From NCBI GenBank assembly GCA_933228675.1, contig OW121740.1, forward strand, positions 126,801,630 through 126,865,629: 64,000 nucleotides of DNA, written 5' to 3'. Below the pieces are notes generated by a model, which made no database searches, was not told the origin of the DNA, and saw only the letters and a list, made by a program, of their open reading frames with translations. The DNA is from Stomorhina lunata (taxonomy: Eukaryota; Arthropoda; Insecta; Diptera; Rhiniidae). Position numbers and translations under genes: made by a program. This document shows, one piece after another, positions 13,258 through 25,369 of the stretch (its first letter is position 1; every line of letters starts with the position of its first letter).

Positions 13258-14534
13258 TTTTGTTTTTGTTCCAAAGGTAAACTAAAGCACGATTTTAGAT
13301 TAGTGTGACAGTCTGATTATCAGACTCACAAAGGTTATAAAGTCGATTATATTACTACGGAAGCTCCTAAGTTAGCCAATATTTATGAAAGCTATATCGG
13401 CCAGATATCTAAAAAAAAGGAGCTTTGAGTTTACCCCCTACTATACGACAAAGCAGGCCAAGTGCCAAGTAGATGTCTTAGAATTTCTTACTTCTCATTC
13501 TGGACTCATCCTCCTTTTCGTCACCACAGCTTCTTCATGAATCATTCGTTGTAACATTCAGCCTAACCCAGTGACTTCCAATCAGATGTGTCTGGCTGTT
13601 GCTATCTAAACGGGACTATATTTGTAGTGAGCAGTACCAGATTTCCACAGCTTAAAATCCATAAAGCGACATAGATATTTCCTGATCAAAACACAACAAA
13701 TGTGATAGATCATATTGTAGTTGACGGAAGACACTCTTCAATTCGAGGAGCTAATATGGACTCCGATCATTACCTTTTTTCAGCTCAGGTCGGAAACAAG
13801 GGGTACTTCTCTCAGACAATGAGCTGCATCCGATTCTATTTTTAGACTGATTGAAAGGGACCTACGTTTTAACGCCGGCTCCGAACCGCCACTGTTTTGA
13901 AAATTATTTTTTTTTCAAGTTGGTCTTGCCGGGGATTGAACTTGGGACCTCTGGTATACTAGGCGAATGACTAACCTGCTATACCATAGCGGTTGCCTTT
14001 TTGTTTTTGTTCCAAAGGTAAACTAAAGAACGATTTTAGATTAGTGTGACAGTCTGATTATCAGACTCACAAAGGTTATAAAGTCGATTATATTACTACG
14101 GAAGCTCCTAAGTTAGCCAATATTTATGAAAGCTATATCGGCCAGATATCTAAAAAAAAGGAGCTTTGAGTTTACCCCCTACTATACGACAAAGCAGGCC
14201 AAGTGCCAAGTAGATGTCTTAGAATTTCTTACTTCTCATTCTGGACTCATCCTCCTTTTCGTCACCACAGCTTCTTCATGAATCATTCGTTGTAACATTC
14301 AGCCTAACCCAGTGACTTCCAATCAGATGTGTCTGGCTGTTGCTATCTAAACGGGACTATATTTGTAGTGAGCAGTACCAGATTTCCACAGCTTAAAATC
14401 CATAAAGCGACATAGATATTTCCTGATCAAAACACAAAAAATCTGATAGATCATATTGTAGTTGACGGAAGACACTCTTCAATTCGAGGAGCTAATATGG
14501 ACTCCGATCATTACCTTTTTTCAGCTCAGGTCGG
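13053..14534 (+). repeat. 741-bp near-perfect tandem duplication
   Basis: The segment 13053-13793 is repeated at 13794-14534 with a fixed offset of 741 bp. I see only a few differences (for example AAAGCACGA versus AAAGAACGA, and ACAACAAATGTGATA versus ACAAAAAATCTGATA). Each copy carries most of a minus-strand SINE and part of a plus-strand retrotransposon endonuclease. The near identity implies a recent event or an assembly artefact. Confidence 0.9.
13794..13998 (-). mobile_element. tRNA-derived SINE, copy 3 (duplicate of copy 2)
   Basis: Copy generated by the 741-bp tandem duplication rather than by retroposition: its edges coincide with the duplication junction, and its 3' tail is missing at 13794. 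Confidence 0.75.
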
Positions 14535-16100
14535 AATACGTTTGAGTGTTTAAAGGAACATACAGAACGACGCGCAAAGAAAGTTTGACGTCACAAAGCG
14601 ATTACTCTCAACGGAGAGCTCAATTACTCAGAGAAAAGAGGAAACGTTACTGATTCCAACGACATCTGGGCGCAATGGCAAAATATTGCCAATTCCACGA
14701 AGACTGCTGAAAAATCTGGGTTCCAAAGAACTCTGCCTAAAAACTCTTGATATGACAAGGAGTGCCTTAATGCCACTGCTGAAAAAATTAAGCCTACTTG
14801 GCAACTCTGGCATCAGTAGTTACGCGTTCAACTTTAGAAAGATATCGTTAGAAACAGAGGGAAGAAAAACACCTACTGCGAAGATAAAAATGGAGAGACG
14901 TGTGTTTGAAGAGATGTATCAGATGTATCAGCGCATAAAATCTACCAAAAAGTTAAAGACCAAACGGAAAGTTTGGACAATTGTATTTCTGCTGTAAGAA
15001 CGACCAAGGAAACCTGGTGACAGATACAGAAAGTCGCTAAAGAAGGAGCACTTTTGCAAATTGATGTTATCAAATGTAAGCTACCAAGATGACAAGCCTG
15101 AACACAACAATGAATTTATAAGGTGTATGTCCCAGCTTATAAAAACCATATGATTAGAAGAACGTATGCCTATGATTGGAGTCTCAGTGTTCTTTGTCCA
15201 GTGCACAAAAAATGAGATGAAACTGTATATGCCAGGTTAATCTACTCTTAAATCCTGGAGAACACCCTAGAGAAACAAATAGACACGTATCATCTCTTTG
15301 TTGACTACAAAGATGCTTTTAACAGTCCGATATGAACGAAGTTTTTTAAAGCAAAGTCTAAGTTTGGCATCCCTATGAAACTAATATGGTTATGCAGGAT
15401 GACATTAAATAATAGAACATCATCAGTTAAAATCGATAGTTCGCCATACGATCTCTTTAATATTGTGTTAGAGAAAATCCTCTGATGTGCTGCAGTTAAT
15501 ACAACTGGAAAAATTTTCAACAGAAAACACATGCTACTTGCGTTTGCCGATATCATGGGAAGCATACTGAGCAAGGTGACTATCGCCTTTTCAAGTATCG
15601 AGAAGGAATCTAATAAAATGGGTCTACTTGTCAATGAATCAAAAACAAAACTGATGGTTTCTACAAGCCTTATAAAACGATTTTACTACCCGTACTATTA
15701 TATGGTGCTGTATCATGGGTACTTGCGCAGACATATAAAGCTATTCTTGATGTTTTTCAGAGGAAGATTCTACGAAAAATCTTTGGACTAGTCTGCGTCA
15801 ACAATCGAATGAATCATGATCTGTATGAGTTATACACTGACATCGACATAACGTTAAACAGCAGCGGCTGCATGGACTAGAACATGTCGTTCGTATGGAT
15901 TAAAATACTCCACCAAGAAAAGTGTTCGAAGAAGAGGACTTCTGAAACTTCGATGGAAAGACCAAGTAGAGGAAAATCTTTCAAAGCTTGGACCACGAAA
16001 GTGGAGAATAAGCACACCAGATAGAAGCGCATGGAATTCTAAAATATGCTCTGCCTTTGACTTTAACAGGATGTAAATATAGGCCAGTTAAATAAGTAAG
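14310..16100 (+). pseudogene. decayed endonuclease-RT non-LTR retrotransposon, 3' two-thirds
   Basis: This is the most complete fossil of the family. In order it shows: endonuclease C-terminus (FPDQNT, IDHIVVDGRHSSIRGANMD, SDHY; 14420-14515); linker (YDKECLNATAEK; 14750-14785); the pre-RT block WSLSVLCPVHKK (15177-15212); IDTYHLFVDYKDAFNSPI (15280-15333); FGIPMKLIWLCRMTLNN (15363-15415); the active-site block, where the expected YADD reads FADI (15540-15553); SSIEKESNKMGLLVNESKTK (15590-15650); and the C-terminal tail LRWKDQVEENLSKLGPRKW (15945-16005), ending CSAFDFNRM and a stop near 16074. A TAAATAAGTAAG tail follows. Frameshifts, stops and the damaged YADD make it inactive. The clade is left open. 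Confidence 0.8.
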
Positions 16101-16114
16101 TTGATTTGCCGTAT

Positions 16115-16225
16115 GGTCCATTTCAAAACTCCCATTAAAAAAGAGAGTATACCGCTTTTAATCTAATTCGGAAACAACTAATAGAGACGATCATCCAATG
16201 AGAGAAAGCTAAGGTTCTATATCCA
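16115..16225 (+). repeat. ~105-bp dispersed repeat, inverted partner at 31.9 kb
   Basis: TTGATTTGCCGTATGGTC through TGAGAGAAAGCTAAGG is matched on the opposite strand at about 31890-32000. The identity of the element is unknown. Confidence 0.7.
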
Positions 16226-16689
16226 CTTTTGGCAGAAACAAATGTATGGAGTGCAATATCTTTATATTATAGTGTCTTTGCTGTGGGATTAACACGCAGT
16301 CGATGTAAAAGAAATAAAATTGGATGTAGATAATGCATAGATAATGATGCAACTATACTGTTCCAAAAATGACATGCAGTTACAGTGTTGAATAATACAA
16401 AGCTATTAAATAATCTTCCCATTTTTAAAGGAGATAACCCATATATGTACAATCGTATAGGCAGCATTCGCCTGACTGTTACTTCTCGGTTAAAAAAAGA
16501 TACCATAATTTAATAAAATTTGGCACAGCCATTTTCTTTAGTACAAGGATGATCTGGGCTTTATTGTTATAAATTGAGCAACAATTGGTCCATTTTAGAC
16601 CTTAGCTGTCATATCAGTATCTTTGCCGGAAATGACGCAAATATACTTTAATCCCGAAATTTCGATAAATAGCACAGATAGGTCTATTA

Positions 16690-18065
16690 ACATAGCGCAG
16701 CACTAAAATCATGAACCACTTGAGACCAACAAAATCTGAAAGCTTGCATTATTAGCTAAGGTTTTTTCTTTATTCATTATTGAAGTCTTCGAAAAAAATT
16801 GTACTGATACCTAAGTTTATATCTCGTGAACAATTCGAAATATTGCTTTCCTCCCTTCAGCAAATTTGTACCTCTTAATTAGATCTAAAAGTTTTGCCTT
16901 GAGATCAAATCAGAAAAACAACAACATCTTACACAAAACAACAAAATTTAAAAAAAAAAACGTAAAATTTAGATATAGATTTTAATTGTTAATGATGGAA
17001 AATATAAGCACACTGACGGACGGATGGCGGACGGACGGATGGACGGTGTTTATATGTTACAGATTTCTCTGTGATGTTGTTTTTTTCTACTTTTATCTCA
17101 AGGCAAAGTTTTTAGATCTCATTAAGAGGTAAAAGTTTGCTGAAGAGAGAAAAGCAATATTTCGAATAGTTTACAAGATAAAGACTTAAGAATCAGTACA
17201 TGTTTTCTAAAAATTATACTAAGCTTCAAAAATTAATATTAAAACAAGCAAGAAAGTGCTATAGTCGATTAAGCTCGACCATACGATACCCTTCACCACT
17301 AAGATCAAAGTTGTTCTTTTTCCTGTAAAAAGACAAATATTTGCTAAATTTTGTCATCATACAAACATTTTCCCAAAACTTACTTATTTAAGCTGTTTCC
17401 GTCATGTGGACCGATTATCTCGAAATTTAGCAAGTTGATTACAGTTTTGACAAAAATATTGTGTGAGAAAAAAAAAACTTAAAATTCTCATTAACTTCAG
17501 ATTTACGAGCGTTTTAGTGATTTTTGTCTCATTTAATGCGTTTTGCCAGGTGAGCTTGTATGGGAGCTATGGTCAAATGTGGACCGATTTGAGCGAAATA
17601 TTTGTGGTCAATATATTAATTCCGGGAAGTGGGACCTATGGAAGGTACCATAAATAATTCACCAATTTTGACGAGCTTCAATACCCATGGTCCCACTATA
17701 AAAAAAATATATCTGTGCCAAATTTCCTAAAATTATCTTTAGAATTGCAACCTGTAGTTTGATTACATGGTTTACGTAGGGGTCCTGCCAGACAGCCACC
17801 CAGCCGTCCATACAGACGGACGGACTGACATCGCTTAATCGACTTAGAAAGTGATTCTAAGCCTATTAGTATGCTAAAAGGTGGGTTTAAGACAAATATT
17901 TCTATGCGTTACATACACCAGCACAAACTTATAATACTCTTTCCACCTATGGTATAGGGTATAAAAATCTTAGCTAATAATTCAACATCATGCTAGGAAT
18001 TTTTTTTACCATCATAAACTTTCAGATTTTGTCGGTCTCAAATGGTTCAACATTTTGAAGTTAAA
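16690..18065. mobile_element. long inverted-repeat (fold-back type) element, interrupted
   Basis: The left arm (about 16700-16935) is matched in reverse by 17070-17240 and then, beyond an inserted GTCY repeat (17243-17967), by 17970-18060. Paired landmarks are TTCGAAATATTGCTTT(T/C)CT and GAGATCTAAAA on the inner arm, and TTAGCTAATAAT and GAGACC(A/G)ACAAAATCTGAAAG on the outer arm. The loop contains a GGAC/GGAT microsatellite (about 17010-17046). No coding is seen, so this looks like a non-autonomous fold-back or MITE-like element with a nested insertion in one arm. Confidence 0.65.
17243..17967 (+). mobile_element. GTCY-containing interspersed repeat (mini-me/HINE-like), copy 1
   Basis: It begins AACAAGCAAGAAAGTGCTAT, then a small hairpin around TCGA..TCGA and GATACCCTTCACCACTAAG. 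A GTCY-type microsatellite lies near 17800-17825 (CCGTCCATACAGACGGACGG), and the element ends TATAGGGTATAAAAA. The same layout occurs at 20.3-21.8, 29.3-30.1, 39.8-40.4 and 60.8-62.4 kb. Dipteran 'mini-me' and DINE-1-like (Helentron-associated) repeats have GTCY microsatellites, so I class it with them by resemblance. The open frame at 17463-17657 is part of the repeat. Confidence 0.65.
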
Positions 18066-19840
18066 AAATTTTTAAAGCTCTTGGTCCATATTTGACTTTT
18101 GCAGAGAAACGTATCATTTTACAACTTTTTGCTAGTATGTCTATAAAATTTTATAGAAATTACTAAATGAAGACAAATTAGACATAATTTTCTTAATATG
18201 GTATCAAAAATGAGGGATATTTCCTGCCACAAAAAAAAGGAATCCAAAATCTTATTCAACCTTCAAGTGTTTGTCGAATTAATTTGTATGTGACTGTTTG
18301 TGAAAAACTGCCAGCGATTAGTGAAAATCAACGAATAAATGGAATTGTTAAGATAAAAGGTGAAATTAAGTATAAATTTGCTGGTATATTTTTCTTTTTC
18401 CCCCGGCTCAATTATACAAAAAAAAGACCAAATGTCTATCAGGATTAGAAGTGGATTTTTTCTTCTATTGTTTTATACACATTCACACTGGACCAAAAAA
18501 ACACGTCAAATATAACAATTGACAGGGGAAAAAAGTGAAAGGAAAAGTCCTATAAGGGTGTGAAGTGTTGTCTGTAATATGTATGTATTATGCAAGAACA
18601 TATTTGCCATGGTCAGGTTATCATGGAAAGCCAAATAACAAAAAAAATTGGTATTCTTTGGTGTTGACATTTCCATTGTTCAGATCTTAACAAAAACATA
18701 AGATTTCGTATTTTGATTTAATTTAAGGCTCTTGAATGCACACTTCATTCATTCTTTTGGTACTTTTTTCATTCTTTCATCCATTTACACTTTCAATGCA
18801 AACTAATTACTTATGCATTCACACAGAAGTACACACTTCATTCATTCATATATTCACTTAAACTCCAAAAAAAGGACAGAAAGTGACAGTTAAGCCTTAA
18901 GAAATAAAAGAACTTAAATAGGATGTTTTTCCACAATTTTCCTTATTAAATTATGTGGAAATTTTTCTATAATTTACCCCAAAAATGAGATTAATTTCAG
19001 GAAATTTCTTTAGAATTTTTTTAATAATTTAAAATTTCTTTATTTAGAAAAATGCCCCTATTGTTTGACTAAGCTCTATTTACTTTCACTTTTAAATAAT
19101 TTAAAGCTTTTTTTTCATATAACTCCAATATTTTTCCACATTTCAAAAGCATATTTTCATTACCCATTCCATATTCATAGCTTCCATTTACATTTTACCT
19201 ATAGTATAACTCCTAGATATTGTTTTTCTTTGCCAAACATCTCATAACATGATAGACATTTCTCTAGAGTCCCTGGAGTATATCACTTGTTTACCAATAT
19301 CATTATTATTAGTTTTTATTCCTTCATTCTCGTCCTTTAATTCTAATATACCAATTTCTATCTATGAATACGAGCAGGATATTTATTGAATAATGCGGGT
19401 ACTATATCATCCATCCATCTAGATTGCGTGTATTTGTAGTTACTGGCTGGTCTTACTTTCCCTTTCAAAATTCCACAATTTGTCTTGATTATTTTAATAA
19501 TTTATATAAAAATGGCTGCTGCTCTTATTGAGGTATCCTTTGTTGGTAGAGTCGTCGCAGGACAGTGAAAAAAAAAATGATTTGATATTGAATGTCAATT
19601 TGTTATGTTTTTAATATGTAGAGACAATATTTTCTTTCAATTATTTATAGAGAGCATCTGTTGTTTGTAGAAGGATATAATAGAAATATGAAACCACTGA
19701 GCGTTTTAGTGAATGAAAATTATTTTGATTAAATTTTTGGAAAGGGATAATCGAAGTTCATTTTTATTTCTATAATCATACAAAGAAATAAAAATTTCAA
19801 TGTAATATTTACTATTAAACATTTTGATTTTATTAAAAAG
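18066..19840. other. AT-rich intergenic DNA, no gene seen
   Basis: No coding or RNA feature was recognised. There is a pyrimidine-rich, CATTCATTC-like stretch near 18740-18860. Confidence 0.5.
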
Positions 19841-19845
19841 TTTTA

Positions 19846-20075
19846 CTGTAGAGTATTGCACTAAGATCCCAATTTATTATAATTATTTATTCTTGTAATA
19901 AATAGTTTTTTGATAAAACCAAAATATGTTGGGGGGGAAACTTTCCCCGACGCGTTTCGTTTTGGTAAGGCCATCTCTTCAGGAGGATTGTCCCTAATTC
20001 TGGACAGAGCGAAAACCACACATTATATCTTGTATGACGGACGGAATAAATAAGAATTATTGTTGCCAACAATAA
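19846..20075 (+). mobile_element. partial relative of the 23.1-kb MITE
   Basis: It starts with the terminal sequence CTGTAGAGTATTGCACTAAG and continues like the MITE at 23114-23346. It also holds an extra internal stretch around AACTTTCCCCGACGCGTTTCG before rejoining at AGAGCGAAAACCACACAT. The right terminal repeat is not found. It appears to be the left part of the longer element from which the short MITE was derived by internal deletion. Confidence 0.55.
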
Positions 20076-20278
20076 TCAACATAAAGCAAAGATTATCATC
20101 TAAACAGAAACACACAAACATTTTTCAGTTTTATCTTTAATAAATAAACTTTTGTTTATTTGAATCTTTTTTGAACCCCCTTTATAGCATTTTTGTCTTC
20201 GTCGCCAACAAAGTAAAAAAAAAGTGTGGGAAATAAAGAAAAGATAAAACTGAAAAAATTGAAAAACTGAAAAATTGA

Positions 20279-21761
20279 ATTCGTCAAAATCGGTCTTTTA
20301 TTTATTGTACCTCCCATAGGTTCTACTTCCCGGAATTGAAATATTGACCACAAATATCAATATTTTTTCATGAAATTTAAATTAAATTAATTAAAATTTA
20401 GCTTATGTAAACTAAAATCACTGCAACAAATTTCGTTGAAATCGGTTCACATTTAACCATAGCTCCTATACAAACTCTTCTGTCAAAACGCACTTAATGA
20501 CAAAAATCTATAAAACACTCATAAATCGGAGGATAATTAGATTTTTAGATATATTTGTCTTAGATCCACCTTTTAGTATACCAATAGTCTTAGAATCACG
20601 TTCTGAGTCGATTATGCGATGTCTATCCGTCCGTCCGTCTGGCTGGCTGGCTGGCTGGCTGGCTGCACCCCCAAGTGAACATTGTAATCAAACTACAGAT
20701 CGCAATTCTAAAGATAATTTAATGAAATTTGGCACAGATCATTTTATATAATGGGACCATGGCTATTGAAATTCATCAAAATCCGTTCATTATTTATGGT
20801 ACCTCTGGCAGGTCCCACTTCCCGGAACTGATATATTGGCAACAAATATAAATATTTTTTTATGAAATTTAAAACAAATACTGCTTATGTTAAATAAAAC
20901 CACTGTACCAAATTTCATTGAAATCGGTCCATATTTGACCATAGCTCCCATACAAACTCTTCTTTAATGGGACAAAAATCACTAAAACGCTCCTAAATCC
21001 AAAGATAATGAGAATTTCAAGTTTATTTTTTGCACACATAATTTTTGTAAAAACTGTAATCAATTTGCCGAGATAATCGGGCCGTCCAAATGACGGAAAT
21101 ATATAAATTTTGAGAAAATGTTTGTATGATGGCAAAATTTAGTAAATATTTGTCTTTATACAGGAAAAATAACACCTTTGACCTTAGTGGTGAAGGGTAT
21201 CGTATGTTCGGGCTTGACCGACTATAGCACTTTCTTACTTGTTTTAATTGTAAAAACTGTAACCAATTTGCCCAATTTCGAGATAATCGGTCCACAAATG
21301 ACGGAAATATATAAGTTTTGAAAAAATGTTTGTATGATGGCAAAATTTTAGGAGATACTTCTCTATTAAAAGTTTGTGATAATGTAGTTATGCTTAAAAA
21401 TAAATATTGGTCTTAGAATCACTTGAGTCGATTTAACGATGGAAACAACAATTAGTTTAATTTTTTGAAATTTAAAACGAACACTACTTACGTAAACAGG
21501 AATCGTTGTACCAAATTTCATTGAAATCGGTTCATATTTAACCATAGCTACTACACGAAAAGCACTAAAATGCTGGTAAATCTGAAGAAAGTTTTGTTAA
21601 ATGTTTATTTTTTTCATACATAATTTTTGTAAAAACTGTAATTAATTTGCTAAATTTCGAGATAATCAGTCCACGTTTGACCCCAGCTCTCATATAACTC
21701 CAAATGATTCAAAAGGATATCATATGGTAGGGCTTGACTATAGCACTTTCTTACTTGTTTA
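20279..21761 (-). mobile_element. cluster of nested/tandem GTCY repeats, copies 2a-2c
   Basis: Three pieces lie on the minus strand. They are an internal fragment (20279-20545), a nearly complete copy (20546-21246) with a GTCC/GGCT microsatellite at 20621-20665 and terminus AACAAGTAAGAAAGTGCTAT, and a further rearranged copy (21247-21761) ending in the same terminus. Landmarks such as TTGAAATCGGT(C/T)CA(T/C)ATTT and GAGATAATCGG recur in each. The open frames here belong to the repeat, not to a gene. Confidence 0.65.
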
Positions 21762-22790
21762 TTAAAAAAAAAAACCTTGACGAAAAATATTTTTTTTTCT
21801 TAAATTTCCCACCAGAACAACAACAATTTTATCAATCAAATTATAATTCAAAATCTTGTCTTCTGTCAAAAATCCCACGAAAGAAACATCATAAAACACA
21901 AATTATTGGAAAATAATTGACAGCTTAAGTACAAACTGCGTAAGGAAATGAACATAAAATTACTCGAATAAAAACTGATTAAGATTTTAATTTAGAAAAA
22001 AAAAACGCATAGATAATTCATGTTACTTCCGTTTTTTGCCTTAGGCTGGCTTAAAGGTTTTCTAATACAATCAATATGGATTAAAATAACAAATAATAAA
22101 AGACAAAATCAAATAATATGAAAATAATTTATGCATTAAATCCCAGAAAGAAGTCTATGCAAAGAAATACAACGTTTGATGACACCTTAATGTTGGAAAA
22201 GACAGAAATTTAATTTTTTAAATAACAACTTTTGTACATGTTCACTTCTTGTTCCGGTTTCTTTTGTTAAGAAAGAAGAATTTTTAAATCTGCTTAAATC
22301 TTAAAAAAAAGACAAGACAAAATGTTATTAAAATATTTTACGCGCTTTTTAATATATCAACGTAATTTTATTCATTGAAGTGAAAGAAGGAGGGGTTGCT
22401 CTCATTTCTTTTTTATGTGTCAAACTTTTTGAAAATCTGTCAATATTTTTGAAAATCATCTAAATACGCTATTTTAACAAATCATTTATTGTTTTGTTTA
22501 AAATGTTGCCTGTAGTGTCTTGTTGTGTAAGGCGAAACAGTAGGAGTTTAATTTGAAAATAAAATTTTATAAAAAACCAACACTTCAATATGGTTTAATA
22601 GAATTTTCCCCCTTTTTCACGCCAAAATATTACTACCGTAGTTTGAAGCCTCGGGCTAGTATATTTTCCATTGAAATGAAAAACTTTTCTATACAAATTT
22701 TTGAGTACTTGAATTTTTTTCGAGATTTGTTGTAGAAATAAAACCTTATTAGTTTTTCTAACACATTATTTGTACTCTACAGAAGGACTT
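21762..22790. other. AT-rich intergenic DNA, no gene seen
   Basis: Nothing was recognised beyond low-complexity A- and T-runs. Confidence 0.5.
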
Positions 22791-22799
22791 TTAGAATAA

Positions 22800-25340
22800 A
22801 CTTTTAGTTTGAAATTATTACTATTCAAAATTTTTGATTGAAAAATTTTCAGAAAAAATTGTTCGATAAACATTTTTTCTGAATAAAAATGTTGATATTT
22901 TTTTTATGAAATTTTGACATTTCTCAGTATAAAAACTTGTATTCTTTTCTTTAGAAAAATTTTCGATATGAAGCTTTTTACATAGAAAAATTTTGGTTAC
23001 AAATTTTTTTTAAGAAAATTTTTTATTATAGATTTTTTTTCTATAGAAAAATTATTAGTACAAAATTTTTTCTATACAAAATTTTTACAATGTGAAATTT
23101 TTAAAAACTTTTACTGTGGTGTATTGCACTAAGATCCTAATTTATTACAATCATTTATTATTGTAATAAATAGTTTTTTGACAAAACCAAAAAATTCTAG
23201 AAAGAGCGAAAACCACACATATCTTATTGTGTCCAACAAATATCAACAGGTTTCCCCACCAACATTTTTTGGTTTTATCAAAAAAACGATTTATTGCAAT
23301 AACAAATAATTATAATGAATTGGGATCTTAGTGCAATACACTACAGTAAAAATTTTTAATTAATTGTTTGATGTCGCAACATTTTTGAAAAACCCTTTTT
23401 AATAAAATTTTTTTTATTTATTATTTTTTTTTTTTTTTTTTGTTAATTATTTCTGTTGAAAAATTTTCATTATTTAATTTTTTTACAGAAAAATTTTCGT
23501 TATAAAATTTTTTTTATAGAAAAATTAATTTTTCTTATAGAAAAATTTTCGTTATAAAATTTTTTCTATAGAAAAATTAATTTTCATTATAAAATTTTTT
23601 CTATAGAAAAATTAATTTTTCATTATAGAAAAATTTATACTATAAAGTTTTTTCTATAGAAAAATTTTCGTTAAGAAATTTTTTCTATAGAAAAATTTTC
23701 GTTAAGAAATTTTTTCTATAGAAAAATTTTCGTTAAGAAATTTTTTCTATAGAAAAATTTTCGTTAAGAAATTTTTTCTATAGAAAAATTTTCGTTAAGA
23801 AATTTTTTCTATAGAAAAATTTTCGTTAAGAAATTTTTTCTATAGAAAAATTTTCGTTAAGAAATTTTTTCTATAGAAAAATTTTCGTTAAGAAATTTTT
23901 TCTATAGAAAAATTTTCGTTAAGAAATTTTTTCTATAGAAAAATTTTCGTTAAGAAATTTTTTCTATAGAAAAATTTTCGTTAAGAAATTTTTTCTATAG
24001 AAAAATTAATTCATTAAGAAATTTTTCTATAGAAAAATTTTCGTTAAGAAATTTTTTCTATAGAAAAATTTTCGTTAAGAAATTTTTTCTACAGAAAAAT
24101 TTTCGTTAAGAAATTTTTTCTACAGAAAAATTTTCGTTAAGAAATTTTTTCTATAGAAAAATTTTCGTTAAGAAATTTTTTCTATAGAAAAATTTTTTAA
24201 AATTTTTCTACAGAAAAATTTCCATTCAGAAATTTTTTCTATAGAAAAATTTTTAAAAATTTTTCTACAGAAATTTTGTCTATAGAAAAATTTTCATTAA
24301 AAATTATTTTCTATAGAAAAATTTTCATTAAGAAATTTTTTTATAGAAAAATTTTCATTAAAAATTATTTTCTATAGACAAATTTTCATTAAGAAATTTT
24401 TTTATAGAAAAATTTTCATTAAAAATTATTTTCTATAGAAAAATTTTCATTAAGAAATTTTTTCCATAGAAAAATTTTCATTAAGAATTTTTTTCTATAG
24501 AAAAATTTTCATTAAGAATTTTTTTCTATAGAAAAATTTTCATTAAGGATTTTTTTCTATAGAGAACTTTTCATTAAGAAATTTTTTTATAGAAAAATTT
24601 TCATTAAGAAATTTTATCTACAGAAAAATTTTCATTCTAAAATTTTTTCTATAGAAAAATTTTCATTTTACAATTTTTTCTATAGAAAAATTTTCATTTT
24701 ACAATTTTTTCTATAGAAAAAATTTCATTTTACAATTTTTTTTATAGAAAAAATTTCATTATACAATTTTTTCTATAGAAAAAATTTCATTATAAAATTT
24801 TTTCTATAGAAAAAATTTCATTATAAAATTTTTTCTATAGAAAAAATTTCATTATAAAATTTTTTCTATAGAAAAAATTTCATTACAAAATTTTTTCTAT
24901 AGAAAAATTTTCATTATAAAATTTTTTATATAGAAAAATTTTCATAATAAAATTTTTCCTACAGAAGAATTTTTTCTATAGAAAAATGTTCATTATAAAA
25001 TTTTTTCTATAGAAAAATTTTCATTATAATATTTTTTCTATAGAAAACTTTTTATTATAAAATTTTTTCTATAGAAAAATTTTTATTATAAAATTTTTTC
25101 TATAGAAAACTTTTCATTATAAATTGTTTTTATAGAAAAATTTTTATTATAAAATTTTCTCTATAGAAAAATTTTCATTATAAAATTTTTTCTATGGAAA
25201 AATTTTCATTATAAAATTTTTTCTATAGAAAAATTTTCATTATAAAATTGTTTCTATAGAAAGATTTTCATTGTAAATTATTTCTATAGAAAAATTTTCA
25301 TTATAAAATATTTCTGTAGAAAAATTTTCACTGCAAATAC
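22800..25340. repeat. palindromic AT minisatellite array 1
   Basis: This is a tandem array, most regular from 23.64 to 24.18 kb, where the period is 31 bp. Each unit has the palindrome TTTTCTATAGAAAA, an A-run/T-run junction and a short spacer. The spacer is CGTTAAG in the regular central part, drifting to CATTAAG and then CATTATA towards 25.3 kb. The edges (22.8-23.6 kb) are degenerate. Neighbouring units are more alike than distant ones, which is what unequal exchange or local gene conversion produces. No coding. Confidence 0.9.
23114..23346. mobile_element. MITE with ~85-bp terminal inverted repeats
   Basis: CTGTGGTGTATTGCACTAAG at the left end is matched by CTTAGTGCAATACACTACAG at the right, and the inverted match runs inward for about 85 bp. 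TA dinucleotides flank both ends (23112-23113 and 23347-23348), as expected for a Tc1/mariner-type target duplication. It has a short internal region only and no coding. It is inserted in the degenerate edge of the minisatellite. Confidence 0.75.
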
Positions 25341-25369
25341 TTTTTATAGAAATATTGTATTATTGAAAG

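Noticed and set aside
22800..25340. CRISPR-like array of regularly spaced palindromic repeats
   Set aside because: Spacers are identical or nearly so within an array and only 4-7 bp; this is a eukaryotic minisatellite.
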